Shown: positions 1-10,088 of the stretch, piece by piece
How the letters are laid out: the number at the start of each line of letters is the position of its first letter
Numbering within the stretch: position 1 is the stretch's first letter
The notes under the pieces: model-generated
What the model was told of the DNA's origin: nothing
The model's database searches: none
The model's input: only the letters and a program-made list of their open reading frames with translations
Translations under genes and position numbers: made by a program
DNA from: Sneathiella chungangensis
GTDB taxonomy: Bacteria; Pseudomonadota; Alphaproteobacteria; Sneathiellales; Sneathiellaceae
Length of the DNA stretch: 64,000 bases
NCBI RefSeq assembly: GCF_009882935.1
Contig: NZ_WTVA01000003.1
Location: 30,400 to 94,399, forward strand
Reading direction: 5' to 3'

Positions 1-96
1 TCGACCATTTCCTACGGCAAGGAACGTCCCGTGGCTCTCGGCCATAACGAGGCTGCGTGGGCTCAGAACCGCCGGTCGGTTTCGGTTGTAAATTAA
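1..96 (+). CDS. pal: Peptidoglycan-associated lipoprotein Pal, C-terminal end only
   Basis: Only the last 31 codons are in the window, reading in frame from base 1 to a TAA at 94-96. The tail has the typical end of the OmpA-like peptidoglycan-binding domain (GKERPV followed by [10 protein letters not shown]), which in Pal binds meso-diaminopimelate in the outer-membrane-facing cell wall. Pal belongs to the Tol-Pal system for outer-membrane invagination at division. The next gene is cpoB, as in the standard tol-pal cluster, which supports the call. The start, signal peptide and lipobox lie outside the window. Confidence 0.9.
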   Translation, partial: STISYGKERPVALGHNEAAWAQNRRSVSVVN

Positions 97-114
97 TCAC
101 AACCAGGACAATCA

Positions 115-166
115 AACGCCCGTTGCCGCGCTAACTCGTTTAGTGTCGACAGCGGGCGTTTTTTTT
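115..166 (+). terminator. Rho-independent terminator after pal
   Basis: An 11-base arm AACGCCCGTTG pairs with CAGCGGGCGTT (one G-T pair) across a roughly 24-base loop, and the right arm runs directly into a run of eight or more T. It lies 18 bases after the pal stop, so cpoB probably needs its own promoter or read-through. Confidence 0.75.
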
Positions 167-286
167 GGCGAGCGGGCTCGGTTTTTGCCGGGCCGTCTTG
201 CGTTGACCATAAAATCGCCAATATTTCGAACAAGTTTGACATAATGTAGCTGAAGACCTGACGGATCGAGGAAAGGGCGTACCGCG

Positions 287-1390
287 ATGATTTGGACCGT
301 ATCAAAAACCGCATATGGGAAGGTTTCCTTGCCGGCTAGGAAGATATTGATCTGCGGAATTATCGTTCTCGCGGTTGCCATGGCAATGGCGCCCGGCATC
401 GCGGCGGCCCAGAGCAACAGCGAGGTAAAGGCCCTCGTCGACAGGATCAACCGGCTCGAGCAGGACATCACCGACATCCAGCGTCAGGTCTATAGCGGCG
501 GCACTCCCGCGCCCCGGCCCGCCGCACCGAGCAGCAGCTCCGCCCCGCTGCCGGCGTCCGGCGAAATCAGCAAGGACGGGCTCGCCCTTCTCCTGCAGCG
601 CATCAGCGCGCTTGAGGATGAGCAGCGGCGCCTGACCGGCGCGCAGGAGGAAACCTCCTTCAAGCTGAACCAGATATCGACCCGCCTCGACAAGCTCGTG
701 AAAGACGTCGATTTCCGCCTGACGGATATCGAGCGGCGTCTCGGTACGCCGGGCGCGGCGGCGGGAACCCTTGGCGAGTCGGCCCCGCTCGGCTCAGCGA
801 CTGAAAATCCGGCGCCGGCCGGAACAACCACCTCCGGAAGCCCGGTCGTCATCGGCGGTGAAAGCCTGCCGCAGGGCAGCAAGGTTCTTGGAACGCTCCC
901 GGCGACGGGCGATGCGGGCTCTTCTGCGACGGCAACGGCACCCTCGACATCCGGCGGGACGGCCGTCGCCTCCACGGCACCGGCCAGTGGCGGGCTGCCG
1001 CAAGGCTCTGCCGCCGATCAGTATAATTACGCCATCTCCCTCGTGCGGGAGGATCGCTATGACGAGGCCGAGGCGGCCTTCACCGAATTCCTGAGCCTGC
1101 ACAAGGACAGCGAGCTTGCGGGCAATGCGCAATACTGGCTGGGCGAGACATTCTACGTTCGCGGCGATTTTCCGAATGCCGCCTCCGCCTTTTTCGAGGG
1201 CTACCAGAACTACCCCGACAGCTCCAAGGCGGCGGACAATCTTCTTAAACTCGCCATGACGCTCGGCCGCATGGACCAGAAGCAGGAAGCCTGCGCCACA
1301 TTCGCCCAGATGGACAAGCAATTCAGCCAGATACCGACGCGGCTGCGGCAGACCGCGGAACGGGAGAAGCAGAAGTTCGGCTGCAAATGA
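287..1390 (+). CDS. cpoB: Cell division coordinator CpoB (YbgF), tol-pal system
   Basis: A periplasmic protein of 367 aa that in the known family couples Tol-Pal action to peptidoglycan synthesis by PBP1B. Residues about 17-41 form a signal peptide ending in AAA. Two coiled-coil stretches follow (about 43-70 and 98-152), which is the trimerising region of the family. A long Ala/Gly/Ser/Thr/Pro-rich linker (about 153-240) precedes C-terminal TPR repeats (about 245-367). The E. coli protein is about 263 aa, so the extra length is mostly linker. The start is supported by GAGGAAAGG 9 bases before the ATG. tilS begins 3 bases after the stop, which suggests cotranscription. Confidence 0.9.
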   Translation: MIWTVSKTAYGKVSLPARKILICGIIVLAVAMAMAPGIAAAQSNSEVKALVDRINRLEQDITDIQRQVYSGGTPAPRPAAPSSSSAPLPASGEISKDGLALLLQRISALEDEQRRLTGAQEETSFKLNQISTRLDKLVKDVDFRLTDIERRLGTPGAAAGTLGESAPLGSATENPAPAGTTTSGSPVVIGGESLPQGSKVLGTLPATGDAGSSATATAPSTSGGTAVASTAPASGGLPQGSAADQYNYAISLVREDRYDEAEAAFTEFLSLHKDSELAGNAQYWLGETFYVRGDFPNAASAFFEGYQNYPDSSKAADNLLKLAMTLGRMDQKQEACATFAQMDKQFSQIPTRLRQTAEREKQKFGCK

Positions 1391-1393
1391 TGC

Positions 1394-2740
1394 GTGGCTG
1401 TGCCTGATCCTCTGACTGCCTCCCGTCTTCCCCGCCATTTTGCGGGCCTGATGCGGGATCTCCTTGGTCGAAACCCTCCCGAAAAGATGGCCGTCGCGGT
1501 CTCCGGCGGATCGGACAGCATGGCGCTGGCGCTCCTGGCTGCGCCGTGGGCGGAAAAGGCAGGCGTCGAACTCACGGCACTGACTGTGGATCATGGACTT
1601 CGCCCCGCCGCAGCGTCGGAGGCGAAACAGGTCGCCGGCTGGCTCGGGCAGCGCGGCCTCAAGACCCGCATACTCACCTGGACAGGGCCGCACCCCGAAA
1701 CCGGCATTCAGGAAGCGGCACGCGAGGCCCGCTACGATCTGATGGCAAGCTATTGCGACGCCGAGGGCATCGGCGTCCTGCTTCTCGGTCATCAGCTCGA
1801 GGATCAACTGGAAACCCTGTTGATGCGTCTATCGAAGGGCAGCGGGCTGGAAGGGCTCGCCGCCATGCAAACAGAGAGCCGTCGCGGCTCGCTTCGTCTT
1901 CTCCGGCCCTTGCTTGGTCTCCGCCGCGACCTGCTGCGGGAGTATCTGCACCGCGAAAAGCAGGCCTGGATAGACGATCCCAGCAATGAAAATCCGGTTT
2001 TTACGCGCACCCGCGTCGGTGCCGTACTGACCGAGCTGCAACAGCTGCCGGGCAGTGATCTTGAGGCGATTGCGCTCTCGCTAGCACGGCTTCAGCGCGC
2101 GAACGATAGTCTCGACCAACTGGCGAGACAGCAGCTTGAAGAGGCGGCGGAGATCAGTCCATATGGTTTCGTTCGCCTGCCGCGCGCCGTGCTGGAGCAG
2201 CAGCCGGAGGAAATCGCGCTCCGCATGCTGTCGATCCTGTTCGGCGCCACAAACGGCGGGCAGCGGCTGCGGCTTCAGGCGCTTGAGCAGATCCACGCCC
2301 GCCTTATCGCGCGCGGGGAGGGGAAAAGCGCCACTCTCGGCGGGGCGCAGATGATAAAATCCGGGAAAGACTGGCTGTTCTGCCGGGAGCCGGGACGGGC
2401 GGGCCTCCCAGTATTGGATATCGACCGGCAGCGGACGGAATGGCTGTGGGACAACCGGTTCACGGTGACCGATCTTGCACCGGCGGAGCCGCTGCCGACG
2501 GGTCTGATAGTGCGCGCGCTCGGGCCCGAAGGATGGGCGCAGCTTGAAACGGAGGCGCTTGCGGCCGAGGTCCGACGGCTACCTGCGAAAGTGCGCTACA
2601 GTCTTCCGGCCCTCTATTTGCGAGGAGAAATTGTTGCCGCGCCGGGTCTCATGACCGGAAAACAGGCCGAAACGGATCTCAATCGACGTTTTAAATGGCG
2701 ATTTCGGGCATTTTACTGGATGGCCGCCGCAATTTCGTGA
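1394..2740 (+). CDS. tilS: tRNA(Ile)-lysidine synthase TilS
   Basis: TilS uses ATP to attach lysine to C34 of the CAU-anticodon tRNA-Ile, changing its identity from Met to Ile, in the cytoplasm. The N-terminal PP-loop motif SGGSDS is at residues 37-42, and the ATPase core covers about the first 215 residues. The C-terminal half is the divergent tRNA-binding part. At 448 aa it is of normal size. The start is a GTG 3 bases after the cpoB stop. No in-frame ATG lies nearby, and the next candidate is Met21. The order cpoB-tilS-ftsH is common in alphaproteobacteria. Confidence 0.9.
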   Translation: MAVPDPLTASRLPRHFAGLMRDLLGRNPPEKMAVAVSGGSDSMALALLAAPWAEKAGVELTALTVDHGLRPAAASEAKQVAGWLGQRGLKTRILTWTGPHPETGIQEAAREARYDLMASYCDAEGIGVLLLGHQLEDQLETLLMRLSKGSGLEGLAAMQTESRRGSLRLLRPLLGLRRDLLREYLHREKQAWIDDPSNENPVFTRTRVGAVLTELQQLPGSDLEAIALSLARLQRANDSLDQLARQQLEEAAEISPYGFVRLPRAVLEQQPEEIALRMLSILFGATNGGQRLRLQALEQIHARLIARGEGKSATLGGAQMIKSGKDWLFCREPGRAGLPVLDIDRQRTEWLWDNRFTVTDLAPAEPLPTGLIVRALGPEGWAQLETEALAAEVRRLPAKVRYSLPALYLRGEIVAAPGLMTGKQAETDLNRRFKWRFRAFYWMAAAIS

Positions 2741-2769
2741 TAATTATCAGTGATAAGCAAAATGCCCTA

Positions 2770-2797
2770 TTGGAACTTGATATTAACAGATTATATT
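2770..2797 (+). promoter_or_regulatory. Candidate sigma-70 promoter for ftsH
   Basis: TTGGAA (2770-2775) and TATATT (2792-2797) are separated by 16 bases in an AT-rich gap between tilS and ftsH. The spacing and hexamers fit a housekeeping promoter. No clear RpoH-type (CTTGAAA/CCCCAT-like) promoter was seen, although ftsH is heat-induced in many bacteria. Confidence 0.45.
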
Positions 2798-2873
2798 TAG
2801 ACTTAATCCAAATTGCGGGCGCATCATGCGACGGTCGGGTTCAGTTGAGCCCGAAGTGGGAAGGAAATATTTC

Positions 2874-4799
2874 GTGAATCTTTTCGGCAAAAACATTGTT
2901 CTATGGGTAATCATCGCATTGCTCGTGGTGGCACTTTTCAACATTTTCAATGATCCTTCCCCGCGCAATGCCGGGTTGTCGATGCCTTATTCGACCTTCC
3001 TGACGGAAGTTGAGAACGGACGGGTCAAGAACGTCACCATTCAGGGGCCGAATATCAAGGGCATGACCGATGACGGCCGGTCCTTCACCACCTACGCGCC
3101 CGAAGACAGCACGCTGGTCTCCAAGCTAAGCGAGCATGGCGTCGTGATCAATGCCGCCCCGCAGGAAGAGGGCAGCATGCTGATGGCGACCCTGCTTTCC
3201 TGGTTCCCGATGCTGCTTTTGATCGGCGTTTGGATTTTCTTCATGCGCCAGATGCAGGGCGGCGGCGGCAAGGCCATGGGCTTTGGCAAATCGAAAGCGA
3301 AGCTGCTGACCGAGAAGCATGGCCGGGTGACGTTTGAGGACGTCGCCGGCATCGAGGAAGCGAAGGAAGAACTTGAAGAGGTCGTCGACTTCCTGAAAAA
3401 CCCCCAGAAATATCAGCGCCTCGGCGGCAAGATTCCGAAGGGTGTGCTGCTGATCGGCCCTCCCGGTACGGGTAAGACCCTGCTGGCCCGGTCGGTCGCC
3501 GGGGAGGCGAATGTGCCTTTCTTCACGATTTCCGGTTCCGATTTTGTCGAAATGTTCGTCGGTGTTGGCGCAAGCCGTGTCCGAGACATGTTTGAGCAAG
3601 GCAAGAAGAACGCTCCCTGCATCATTTTCATCGATGAAATCGACGCGGTTGGCCGCCATCGCGGCGCCGGTCTTGGCGGCGGCAATGACGAACGCGAGCA
3701 GACCCTCAACCAGATGCTGGTGGAGATGGACGGCTTCGAGACGAACGAAGGCGTGATCTTGCTGGCGGCGACGAACCGTCCCGATGTTCTTGACCCCGCG
3801 CTGTTGCGGCCCGGCCGTTTTGACCGTCAGGTCGTTGTGCCGAACCCGGATATCATCGGCCGCGAGAAGATTTTGAAGGTCCATATGCGGAAAGTGCCGC
3901 TGGCGCAGGACGTGAATGCGCGCACCATCGCGCGGGGCACCCCTGGCTTCTCCGGCGCCGACCTTGCCAACCTCGTGAATGAGGCGGCGCTTCTGGCGGC
4001 GCGTAAATCGCGGCGTCTGGTCACCCAGCAGGAGTTCGAGGAAGCGAAAGACAAGGTCATGATGGGCACCGAAAGGCGCTCCATGGTGATGTCGGAAGAA
4101 GAGAAAAAGCTGACCGCCTATCATGAGGGCGGCCATGCGCTGGTCGGCATGCATATGAAGGCATCGGACCCGATCCACAAGGCCACCATTATCCCGCGCG
4201 GCCGGGCGCTTGGCATGGTCATGCGGCTTCCGGAAAAGGACAGCTATTCGCTGCGCCGCGATCAGTGCCTTGCGCATCTGGCCGTGGCCATGGGCGGCCG
4301 CGTGGCGGAAGAGATGATCTTCGGCCATGACGCGGTGACGACCGGCGCCTCCGGCGATATCAAGATGGCGACCGATATGGCGCGCCGGATGGTCACGGAA
4401 TGGGGCCTGTCCGACAAGCTGGGGCCGCTTCTGTATGGCGCCAACCAGGAAGAGGTTTTTCTCGGCCATTCCGTTTCGCAGCAGAAGAACGTGTCCGATT
4501 CCACGGCTGAACTGATCGATCAGGAAGTCCGCCGCTTTGTCGAGGAAGGCGAGGCGACGGCGCGCAAGATCCTCAATGAGCATGTGGATCAGCTCCATCG
4601 GATTGCCAAGGGTCTGCTGGAATATGAGACGCTGAGCGGCGACGAGATTAAGACGCTGATGGACGGCGGTGACATTTCTCGCCCCGAAGATATCGAAACG
4701 CCGGTCGACAAGGGACCGAGTTCAGCCGTGCCCGAAGCCGACGGCCACAAGAAGCCCGGCGGACCGGGGCTGGAACCGGAACCGCAGCCCGGCTCCTAA
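2874..4799 (+). CDS. ftsH: ATP-dependent zinc metalloprotease FtsH
   Basis: A membrane-anchored AAA+ protease that degrades unassembled membrane proteins and short-lived regulators such as RpoH and LpxC in species studied. The GTG at 2874 is preferred over the ATG at 2826: it has GGAAGGA upstream, and the protein then begins with the usual short N-terminus before the first membrane segment. The order is TM1 (about 9-28), periplasmic loop, TM2 (about 100-122), AAA domain with Walker A GPPGTGKT (K201) and Walker B IIFIDEID, then the zinc motif HEGGH at 417-421. The acidic/proline-rich tail is typical. At 641 aa it is full length. Confidence 0.96.
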   Translation: MNLFGKNIVLWVIIALLVVALFNIFNDPSPRNAGLSMPYSTFLTEVENGRVKNVTIQGPNIKGMTDDGRSFTTYAPEDSTLVSKLSEHGVVINAAPQEEGSMLMATLLSWFPMLLLIGVWIFFMRQMQGGGGKAMGFGKSKAKLLTEKHGRVTFEDVAGIEEAKEELEEVVDFLKNPQKYQRLGGKIPKGVLLIGPPGTGKTLLARSVAGEANVPFFTISGSDFVEMFVGVGASRVRDMFEQGKKNAPCIIFIDEIDAVGRHRGAGLGGGNDEREQTLNQMLVEMDGFETNEGVILLAATNRPDVLDPALLRPGRFDRQVVVPNPDIIGREKILKVHMRKVPLAQDVNARTIARGTPGFSGADLANLVNEAALLAARKSRRLVTQQEFEEAKDKVMMGTERRSMVMSEEEKKLTAYHEGGHALVGMHMKASDPIHKATIIPRGRALGMVMRLPEKDSYSLRRDQCLAHLAVAMGGRVAEEMIFGHDAVTTGASGDIKMATDMARRMVTEWGLSDKLGPLLYGANQEEVFLGHSVSQQKNVSDSTAELIDQEVRRFVEEGEATARKILNEHVDQLHRIAKGLLEYETLSGDEIKTLMDGGDISRPEDIETPVDKGPSSAVPEADGHKKPGGPGLEPEPQPGS

Positions 4800-4812
4800 A
4801 AGGCCCGGTTTC

Positions 4813-5670
4813 ATGACTGAGCTTGAAAAAGGCTCCGCTTTGCCGCGGGGCCTTTCTTCTATCGAGGGGACATCCCCGAAAATCATGGGCATCGTTAATG
4901 TGACGCCCGACAGTTTTTCTGACGGCGGCCGTCATGCGACGACCGATGCCGCCATCGCCCATGCCCGTCGGCTGGTCGCGGAGGGGGCGGATATCCTCGA
5001 TATCGGCGGCGAGAGCACGCGCCCGGGCGCGGACGCCATCAGCATCGACGAGGAATGCGCGCGCGTCATCCCGGTGATTGAAGGTTGCCGCGATCTCGGC
5101 GTCACGATCTCCATCGATACCCGGAAGAAGGCCGTGATGGCGGCGGCGGCCGCCGCGGGCGCGACGATGATCAATGACGTGAGCGCGCTTGAATATGATC
5201 CGGAAAGCCTCGAATTCGTCGGGAAATCTGGTTTTCCCGTCTGCCTGATGCATAGCCTGGCCGACCCGAAGGTCATGCAGGACAATCCGGTCTATGACGA
5301 TGTGGTGGCCGAGGTGATGGCCTATCTTCGCCGCCGGATCGACATTTGCGTCGCCGCCGGGATTGACCGCCGGAAAATAATCATCGATCCGGGAATTGGT
5401 TTCGGCAAGACGGTGGATCACAATCTCTCGCTCATCAAGGCACTCCCTGAATTTCAATCGCTCGGATGCGACGTTCTTCTCGGCGCCTCGCGAAAACGCT
5501 TTATCGGCCAGATCACCGGCGAGGCGATTGCCGAAAAACGCGTCGTCGGGTCGGTCGCGGTGGCGCTTCATGGCGCCACTTCGGGGGTGCAGATCCTCCG
5601 CGTTCATGACGTTAAGGAGACCCGCCAAGCCCTTGAAATATGGCAGGCAATTGACGCCGCCTCTTTTTAG
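4813..5670 (+). CDS. folP: Dihydropteroate synthase
   Basis: Condenses 6-hydroxymethyl-dihydropterin pyrophosphate with p-aminobenzoate to make dihydropteroate in folate synthesis. The TIM-barrel signatures are all present: IMGIVNVTPDSFSDGG near residue 25, GGESTRPGA, the DP-GIGFGK motif and LGASRK near the C-terminus. The ATG at 4813 is chosen because an upstream in-frame start at 4669 would lie deep inside ftsH. The resulting 285 aa matches the family. It lies 13 bases after ftsH and 55 before glmM, the same ftsH-folP-glmM order as in many proteobacteria. Confidence 0.95.
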   Translation: MTELEKGSALPRGLSSIEGTSPKIMGIVNVTPDSFSDGGRHATTDAAIAHARRLVAEGADILDIGGESTRPGADAISIDEECARVIPVIEGCRDLGVTISIDTRKKAVMAAAAAAGATMINDVSALEYDPESLEFVGKSGFPVCLMHSLADPKVMQDNPVYDDVVAEVMAYLRRRIDICVAAGIDRRKIIIDPGIGFGKTVDHNLSLIKALPEFQSLGCDVLLGASRKRFIGQITGEAIAEKRVVGSVAVALHGATSGVQILRVHDVKETRQALEIWQAIDAASF

Positions 5671-5725
5671 ACATGTTTTAAGGGTTTTCTGTTAGGGTAT
5701 TTCGAATTTTTCGTATGCGAGTTGA

Positions 5726-7078
5726 ATGATGACACGGAAATATTTTGGAACCGACGGTATCCGCGGTACCGCTAACAAGGAACCGATGACGGCGGAAATC
5801 GCCCTGAAAGTCGGGAAATCCGCCGGTAAGAAGTTCGCCGGACGTGGCGATTTTCGCCACCGCGTCGTGATCGGCAAGGATACGCGCCTGTCCGGCTATA
5901 TGGTTGAGCCTGCGCTCACCGCCGGATTTACCTCTGTCGGGATGGATGTGATTCTTGTCGGGCCTCTGCCGACCCCGGCGATCGCCATGCTGACCCGCTC
6001 GCTTCGTGCCGATCTTGGTGTCATGATTTCCGCCTCCCATAATTCGTTTGAGGATAACGGGATCAAGCTGTTCGGACCGGATGGCTACAAACTCTCCGAC
6101 GAGGTCGAGAAAAGCATCGAGGCCGATCTTATCGACGACAGCAATATCGTTCTCGCCGAACCCGCCATGCTCGGCCGGGCGCAGCGCCTCGAGGACGCTC
6201 GTGGCCGCTATATCGAATTTGCGAAAAGCAGTTTTCCGCGCAACCAGCTCCTGAAGGGGCTCAAGATTGTCGTCGACTGTGCGAACGGTGCGGCCTACAA
6301 GGTGGCGCCGACGGTGCTCTGGGAGTTGGAGGCGGACGTCATTTCCATGGGCGTGGCGCCGAACGGCTTCAATATAAATGACGGCTGCGGCTCCACCTCG
6401 ACGGAGGCCATGTGCAAACGCGTGGTGGAGGAGGGCGCCGATCTCGGCATCGCGCTTGACGGCGACGCGGACCGGCTCTTGATCTGCGATGAAAACGGCC
6501 GACTGGTCGACGGCGACCAGCTGATGGCGCTGATCGCCCGCACCTGGCAGAGCCGCGAGAAGCTGCGCGGCGGCGGTATCGTCTCGACCGTCATGTCGAA
6601 TATGGGGCTTGAAAAATTCCTGCAAGGGCACGGGCTGACGCTCGCCCGGACCAATGTCGGCGATCGCTATGTGGTCGAGCATATGCGCCAGCATGGCTTC
6701 AACGTCGGCGGCGAACAATCGGGTCATATCGTCCTTTCCGACTACAGCACCACGGGCGACGGCCTGATCGCCGCGTTGCAGATACTCTCGGTGATCGTCG
6801 AAAAGGGTGGCAAGGTGAGCGAGGTCTGCCATAACTTCGATCCCTGGCCGCAGATTTTGAAGAATGTGCGCTATGGCGCGGGAGATCCGCTCGCGGGTTC
6901 TGCCGTGCAGAAGGCAATCCGTGACGGCGAGATCCGCCTTGGCAGCGAAGGCCGGCTGCTGATCCGCAAATCCGGAACCGAACCGCTCATCCGCGTGATG
7001 GGAGAGGGAACGAACGACAGCCTGGTCAATGAAATAGTGGATAATATCGTCAACGAGGTGGCTGCCTCGGCGGGCTGA
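5726..7078 (+). CDS. glmM: Phosphoglucosamine mutase
   Basis: Interconverts glucosamine-6-phosphate and glucosamine-1-phosphate for UDP-GlcNAc, feeding peptidoglycan and LPS synthesis. The phosphoserine loop ISASHN places the catalytic Ser at residue 104. The metal-binding loop DGDADR is near residue 245, the sugar-specificity loop GGEQSGH near 330 and the phosphate-binding RKSGTEP loop near 415. Length is 450 aa, as expected. Two adjacent ATGs are possible at 5726 and 5729. It sits in the housekeeping run between folP and thiD. Confidence 0.96.
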   Translation: MMTRKYFGTDGIRGTANKEPMTAEIALKVGKSAGKKFAGRGDFRHRVVIGKDTRLSGYMVEPALTAGFTSVGMDVILVGPLPTPAIAMLTRSLRADLGVMISASHNSFEDNGIKLFGPDGYKLSDEVEKSIEADLIDDSNIVLAEPAMLGRAQRLEDARGRYIEFAKSSFPRNQLLKGLKIVVDCANGAAYKVAPTVLWELEADVISMGVAPNGFNINDGCGSTSTEAMCKRVVEEGADLGIALDGDADRLLICDENGRLVDGDQLMALIARTWQSREKLRGGGIVSTVMSNMGLEKFLQGHGLTLARTNVGDRYVVEHMRQHGFNVGGEQSGHIVLSDYSTTGDGLIAALQILSVIVEKGGKVSEVCHNFDPWPQILKNVRYGAGDPLAGSAVQKAIRDGEIRLGSEGRLLIRKSGTEPLIRVMGEGTNDSLVNEIVDNIVNEVAASAG

Positions 7079-7102
7079 AATAAGAAAATTTGAGGGGTAA
7101 AT

Positions 7103-7906
7103 ATGCAGGGGCGTGTATTGATCATTGCCGGATCGGATTCCGGCGGTGGCGCGGGAATTCAGGCGGATATCAAGACGGTGACGGCCCTCGGCGGCTATGC
7201 GGCCACGGCGATCACCGCGCTCACCGCGCAGAATACCCTCGGCGTTGAGGCGATTGAGGAAGTCTCCGCGCCCTTCGTCGCCCGGCAAATCGACGTCGTG
7301 CTCAAGGATATCGGGGCGGATGCCATCAAGATCGGCATGCTGCACCGCCGGCAAGTGGTTGAGGCCATTGCCGATGTCTTCGATCGGGCCGAGAAGCTGC
7401 CGCCCGTCGTGCTGGATCCGGTCATGATCGCCAAGGGCGGCGCGAGCCTGATCGCGACGGAGGCCAGCGAGGCGATCATGAGCCGCCTGATCGGCCCGCA
7501 TACCCATGTTCTCACCCCGAATATTCCCGAGGCCGAACATCTGACCAGGACGAAGATCGACAGCCTCGCCGATATGGAGAAGGCGGGGCGGCTGCTCCTG
7601 AGCGAAGGGCCAGCGGCGATCCTGATGAAAGGCGGACATCGCGACGGCATGGAAATCGTCGACATTCTCTTGACAAAAGACGGGATCGAGACCTTTTCCC
7701 ACCGCCGTATCGAGAGCCGCAGCACCCATGGCACGGGCTGCACGCTTTCCTCAGCCATCGCGACGGGCCTCGCGCAGGGGCTCTCAATTTCGAAGGCCGT
7801 CGCCCGCGCGATCCGCTATGTCGAAAACGCTATCTTCGAAGCCCCCGGCATCGGCGCCGGTCACGGCCCGCTCAATCACGGACATACGGTCGGCCGGTTT
7901 GACTAG
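7103..7906 (+). CDS. thiD: Hydroxymethylpyrimidine/phosphomethylpyrimidine kinase
   Basis: Phosphorylates HMP and then HMP-P in thiamine synthesis or salvage. The N-terminal GSDSGGGAGIQAD ribokinase-fold motif (about residues 10-22) and the C-terminal HGTGCTLSSAIA anion-hole motif (about 210) are diagnostic. Length is 267 aa. It starts 24 bases after glmM with GAGGGG upstream of the ATG. No TPP riboswitch is visible in the short gap, so it is probably expressed with glmM. It ends 4 bases from the convergent class V aminotransferase. Confidence 0.94.
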   Translation: MQGRVLIIAGSDSGGGAGIQADIKTVTALGGYAATAITALTAQNTLGVEAIEEVSAPFVARQIDVVLKDIGADAIKIGMLHRRQVVEAIADVFDRAEKLPPVVLDPVMIAKGGASLIATEASEAIMSRLIGPHTHVLTPNIPEAEHLTRTKIDSLADMEKAGRLLLSEGPAAILMKGGHRDGMEIVDILLTKDGIETFSHRRIESRSTHGTGCTLSSAIATGLAQGLSISKAVARAIRYVENAIFEAPGIGAGHGPLNHGHTVGRFD

Positions 7907-7910
7907 GCGA

Positions 7911-9083
7911 TTAAAGCTCGCGTAACACCTCGATAAGCCGATCGATTTCTTCTTCCGTATTATAGTAATGAAATGAAGCTCTTATCATTTCATCTATACC
8001 TCGTTTCTCAAGATCGAAACGGGTGCTGGAGAGGCTGGTGATGGAGACATTGATATTCTTCCCGGCGAGAGCGGCCTTGACGGCGTCGGCTGGCATATCC
8101 TCATGTTCAAAGGTGACAATCCCGCCCTTCTTCTCGCCGATATCCTGAACGGTAATTTTCGGCAGCGCCGATAATTTCTCCCGCGCCGTTGCCGCAAGCG
8201 CGCAAAGCCGGGCCGAGGTCTCCTCAATGCCGAGGGCCAGCAGATAATCGACGGCAGCGCCAAGGCCGATGACGGCGGCGACATTGAACTCCCAGTTTTC
8301 GAACCGGCGGGCATCGGCTCGCATCTCATAGCCGTCCACCGACGTCCATTCCGCGCCATGCATATCGAGGAAGGGCGGCTCCAACTTATCCATGAAGCCT
8401 TTGCGGACATAGAGGAAACCTGTGCCGCGCGGGCCGCGGAGATATTTCCGCCCCGTGACCGAGAGCATATCGCAGCCGATAGTCTCGACATCGACCGGGA
8501 TCTGCCCGACCGCCTGGCAGGCATCCAGCAGATAGGGGATGCCATGTCGTCTCGCGACGGCGCCGATTTCCGCCGCCGGATTGATGAGCCCGCCGTTGGT
8601 CGGGATATGGGTGGCGGAGATGAGCTTGACCCGATCGTCGATCATTTTTTCAAGCGCGTTTACATCCATCTGGCCGCTGTTATCGCTCGGTACGAAATCG
8701 ATCTTGACCCCGGTCCGTTTCGCGATCTGCAGGTAATCAATCACATTGGTCGCATATTCGGCCTCGGCCGTCAGGATGCGGTCGCCGGGCTTGAAGGACA
8801 GGCCGTAGAAGGCCATCTGCCAGCCGACGGTGGCGTTCTCAACCAGCGCAATTTCGCTGCGATCGCAGTTGATCAGCTCGGCGATGGCGTCATAGGTTCG
8901 TTCGAACGCGGCCTCTGCGCGGGCCTGCGACTCGTAGCCACCGATAGCGAGTTCCAGATCGAGATGGTCTTTAACCGCGTCATAGACGGGGAGCGGTATC
9001 AGCGCCGCGCCCGCGTTATTGAAATGAATACGGTTTTCTACGCCCGGCGTCTCCCGCCGGAGTTTGTCGATATCTAGGGTCAT
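7911..9083 (-). CDS. Class V aminotransferase-fold PLP enzyme
   Basis: A fold-type I PLP enzyme of 390 aa. PLP contacts are visible: the Asp in LLDACQAVGQ and the Schiff-base Lys in TGRKYLRGPRG. The C-terminal loop that holds the catalytic Cys of true cysteine desulfurases has no cysteine here, so IscS/SufS activity is unlikely. Isopenicillin-N-epimerase-like or amino-acid lyase activities remain open. It is the last of three leftward genes with gaps of 9 and 12 bases. The first gene of the set is another class V enzyme. AGGAA precedes the ATG. Confidence 0.8.
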   Translation of the reverse strand: MTLDIDKLRRETPGVENRIHFNNAGAALIPLPVYDAVKDHLDLELAIGGYESQARAEAAFERTYDAIAELINCDRSEIALVENATVGWQMAFYGLSFKPGDRILTAEAEYATNVIDYLQIAKRTGVKIDFVPSDNSGQMDVNALEKMIDDRVKLISATHIPTNGGLINPAAEIGAVARRHGIPYLLDACQAVGQIPVDVETIGCDMLSVTGRKYLRGPRGTGFLYVRKGFMDKLEPPFLDMHGAEWTSVDGYEMRADARRFENWEFNVAAVIGLGAAVDYLLALGIEETSARLCALAATAREKLSALPKITVQDIGEKKGGIVTFEHEDMPADAVKAALAGKNINVSITSLSSTRFDLEKRGIDEMIRASFHYYNTEEEIDRLIEVLREL

Positions 9084-9095
9084 GGAAATTCCTAA

Positions 9096-10079
9096 TTAAA
9101 TATGGCCAGCGACGGCGTGCGGAACATAGGCTTCGTCAAGACGGGCCAGTTCGTCCAGCTCAAGCGAGATATCGAGGGCGGCAACGGCCTCCTCCAGCTG
9201 GTACATCTTGCTCGCGCCGACAATCGGCGCAGTGACGGTGGGGCTGTGATGGACCCAGGCAAGCGCGATCTGCGCCGGGGTGACCCCGCGCGCCTTTGCG
9301 ATATCCTGCACAATGGCAAGAATCTCATAATCCGCGTCCTGACCGATCCGCAAGGCCTTGATCACCGTATCGGTGCGGGAGCGGGTGGTTTCCCCATCCG
9401 CGCCCTTCTTCTTGTTCCCGGCAAGAAAGCCGCGGGCGAGGGGGGACCAGGGGATAACACCGATGCCCTGATCTTCGCAAAGGGGCAGCATCTCGCGCTC
9501 CTCCTCCCGATAGACGAGGTTATAGACATTCTGCATCGAGACGAAGCGGGCCCAGCCGTTTTTCTCCGATATGGAGAGCGCCTTCATGAATTGCCAGGCG
9601 AACATGGAGGAGGCGCCGATATAGCGGGCCTTGCCGGCACGCACGACGTCATTCAGGGCCTCCAACGTTTCCTCGATCGGGGTGTCGTAGTCCCAGCGAT
9701 GGATCTGGTAAAGATCGACATAGTCCGTGCCGAGACGGCGAAGCGAGTCGTCAATGCCATGCATGATATGCTTGCGCGAGAGCCCGCCCGAGAGCGGGTT
9801 GTCGCTCATCCGGTTAAAGACCTTGGTGGCGATGACGATCTCGTCGCGCTTGGCGAAATCTTTCAGCGCGCGACCGACGATTTCTTCTGATACACCAAGG
9901 GAATACATATCGGCGGTATCGAAGAAATTGATGCCAAGCTCCAGCGCGCGCTTGATGAAGGGGCGGCTTTCGTCTTCGGGCAGCACCCAGTCCCGCCAGT
10001 TCGGATCACCATAGGTCATGGTGCCGAGACAGAGTTCGCTCACTTTCAGGCCGGTGGTGCCGAGGCGTTTCAGTTTCAT
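9096..10079 (-). CDS. Aldo/keto reductase
   Basis: An NADPH-dependent TIM-barrel oxidoreductase of 327 aa. The catalytic tetrad region shows the DTADMYSLG motif (Asp and Tyr), the Lys in VIATKVF and the His in LYQIHRWD. The C-terminal region carries the NADP-binding motif PIVGASK. It is closest to the YajO/Tas-like group of aldo/keto reductases. A strong GGGGGG ribosome-binding site precedes the ATG. It lies between two class V PLP enzymes in one probable operon. The substrate is unknown. Confidence 0.88.
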   Translation of the reverse strand: MKLKRLGTTGLKVSELCLGTMTYGDPNWRDWVLPEDESRPFIKRALELGINFFDTADMYSLGVSEEIVGRALKDFAKRDEIVIATKVFNRMSDNPLSGGLSRKHIMHGIDDSLRRLGTDYVDLYQIHRWDYDTPIEETLEALNDVVRAGKARYIGASSMFAWQFMKALSISEKNGWARFVSMQNVYNLVYREEEREMLPLCEDQGIGVIPWSPLARGFLAGNKKKGADGETTRSRTDTVIKALRIGQDADYEILAIVQDIAKARGVTPAQIALAWVHHSPTVTAPIVGASKMYQLEEAVAALDISLELDELARLDEAYVPHAVAGHI

Positions 10080-10088
10080 TATTCCCCC

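Noticed and set aside
7079..7102. Possible TPP riboswitch before thiD
   Set aside because: The gap is only 24 bases and cannot hold one.
5678..7729. A 683-aa open frame antisense to glmM and thiD
   Set aside because: Opposite two intact housekeeping genes. No plausible start signal or domain.
7911..9083. Annotation of the class V enzyme as a cysteine desulfurase
   Set aside because: No cysteine exists in the C-terminal half where the catalytic Cys loop should lie.
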